This document shows, one piece after another, positions 62,761-64,000 of a stretch of 64,000 nucleotides of DNA. The position numbers and the translations under genes were made by a program. Under the pieces are notes generated by a model. That model was not told the origin of the DNA. It searched no databases and worked only from the letters and a program-made list of their open reading frames with translations. This DNA comes from Parus major. Lineage: Eukaryota > Chordata > Aves > Passeriformes > Paridae. Numbering within the stretch: the first letter of the stretch is position 1; each line of letters begins with the position of its first letter. The stretch is from contig NC_031781.1 in assembly GCF_001522545.3 (NCBI RefSeq), positions 11,041,487 to 11,105,486 of the forward strand. Direction: 5' to 3'.

Positions 62761-64000
62761 CAATGGATGGCCTTTCTGCTTTCAGCATCCTTGATCAGCC
62801 AGTATTTATGGGAAGAAGCTGCACACCACTCTCTGGGTGTTCCAGCAAAATGAGGTGTTAGGGATTTATTCACAGAGAAGCAAACAGATTTTCCAATCAG
62901 CATGCCATGCCAAGTATGTTGCTGGCATAACTCCACTGGATACCCTGGATTTTTTCTAGAGAAAAGTGGCCCTGGATTATTAACCATAAAAAAATGCAGA
63001 TTGAATATCATCTTTGCCAGCTGCAGAAAACCCAAGTAACTCACAATCTGCACTGGGAGAGTGAGAGCTACAGGAAGGACAACAGACATGTTCCATAGAA
63101 AAAATGCAGCCCCTTAGCCTGAGGGCTGATCAGGCTGGGTACAACAATCCCTTTGCAGGGGTGCTGCACTCACCTCCTGACACTGCCATCACCAAAGCCC
63201 AGCAGCTTTCAGCTTGGACACCTGCACCTCCCTAACACAGCAGAAACTAATCCCAGATAGGGACCAATCACAGCAATGGTTTATCCACCCTCCTGTTTAT
63301 CTTTCTGGAGCAGGTTTGGAACTACTTCAGGTGGGAAAGTTGAGATATGGATGTGCTTAACAAGAGGGTGTGTGTATGTGCCTGCCAACACCTATGAGAG
63401 AGGATGAGCGCAGGCAGAAAAGGTTTGTGCATTTGTTTATCTGCAGCAAGCTACTGCAAGCTGGAGCCATAAGGATTTCCAGTCTTGCTCCACTGCATGC
63501 AAGTCACATAAAGCTCTGCTTGGCAGCTGCCTTCTCTGACAAAGCTGGTCTCTGAAGGTTGGCCTCCAACACTAATTTCCAGTTCTTCCTAAACTAAGCT
63601 GATAAGCTGTGCTGAACGTCACTTCTGAAATCACTCAGCAAAATCTCACAGTGGGGCAGACAGTTTCAAAATCATCTCAGTGACTTTGATTTCCCTCTTC
63701 CCTTCCCTTGTGCTGTACAGAACATATAATTTCCACAAAAATCAAGAGCCCATTTCCTCACATCCATTCAAGGTATAAGTCTAACAAATGCCAGCTCCAT
63801 CACTGACTGCAAGAGCTGCCCCACATATGCTCTGCAAGCAATAGAACCCACACAGGTAGAGCTGTATCATATCCCTAAGGGCATACAAGCAGCTATAACC
63901 CCAGCATAAGAAACCAGTGCTTTTCCCAAGAGTTTAACAATACCCTTTTTACTTTATGTTTGTATGGTAAGACACCCCAGGTGCACATCAGGGCTCTAAC
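62761..64000. other. Non-coding stretch, no gene recognised
   Basis: A 110-codon minus-strand frame at 62757-63089 has no recognisable domain. A donor-like CAAGGTATAAGT lies at about 63767-63778 without an identifiable exon before it. Short GT-rich wording near 63367-63378 is not long enough to be a microsatellite. Confidence 0.7.

Noticed and set aside
1..64000. CRISPR arrays, operons, phage or bacterial genes
   Set aside because: No regularly spaced repeats, no long bacterial-type frames, and CR1 repeats with CpG depletion show vertebrate DNA.
1..64000. tRNA, rRNA or known microRNA genes
   Set aside because: No cloverleaf B-box wording, rRNA cores or familiar mature microRNA sequence was seen when reading both strands.
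1..64000. Endogenous retrovirus or LTR
   Set aside because: No paired long repeats, primer-binding site or retroviral protein motif was recognised.

Overview
The window looks like 64 kb of vertebrate nuclear DNA, most probably from a bird, lying between genes or inside a very long intron. It is moderately AT-rich and CpG-poor, and no reading frame exceeds about 165 codons. The bird assignment rests on two copies of the CR1 retrotransposon 3' end: a clear antisense one at about 35224-35590 and a short sense one at about 48871-48937. They carry the usual avian CR1 wording, a variant of TTGGACTNGATGATC followed by a terminal ATTCTATGA-type unit. Songbird origin is possible but not shown by anything here.

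I recognise no protein-coding gene, rRNA, tRNA, known microRNA, CRISPR array or intact mobile element. Open frames on both strands overlap freely, lack known domains and have the lengths expected by chance. Two places have exon-like features, a good splice acceptor plus an open frame: a possible terminal exon at 36218-36355 and a possible 45-base exon at 27281-27325. Both are weak and are listed only as candidates.

The more interesting content is non-coding. Several blocks read like conserved developmental enhancers because they combine low CpG, dense homeodomain cores (TAATTA, TTAATTAG), POU octamers (ATTTGCAT) and few repeats. They lie at about 1921-2240, 6774-7020, 14130-14280, 26018-26160, 27181-27300, 50070-50160, 52225-52420, 60380-60780 and 62380-62760. 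Conservation cannot be measured from one sequence, so these are hypotheses.

Older repeat relics are also visible: probable MIR-type SINE fragments (16451-16600, 21697-21778, and weaker ones at 20297-20393 and 49089-49160) and a probable L2/MIR3-type 3' tail (18974-19058). Structural sequences include a perfect 22-bp palindrome (61902-61923), a 26-bp palindrome with one mismatched pair (18199-18224), and an alternating GT/TA/CA microsatellite that folds into a 24-bp perfect hairpin (22421-22470). I found no convincing new biological system. The best leads are the enhancer-like blocks at the right-hand end and the palindromes.
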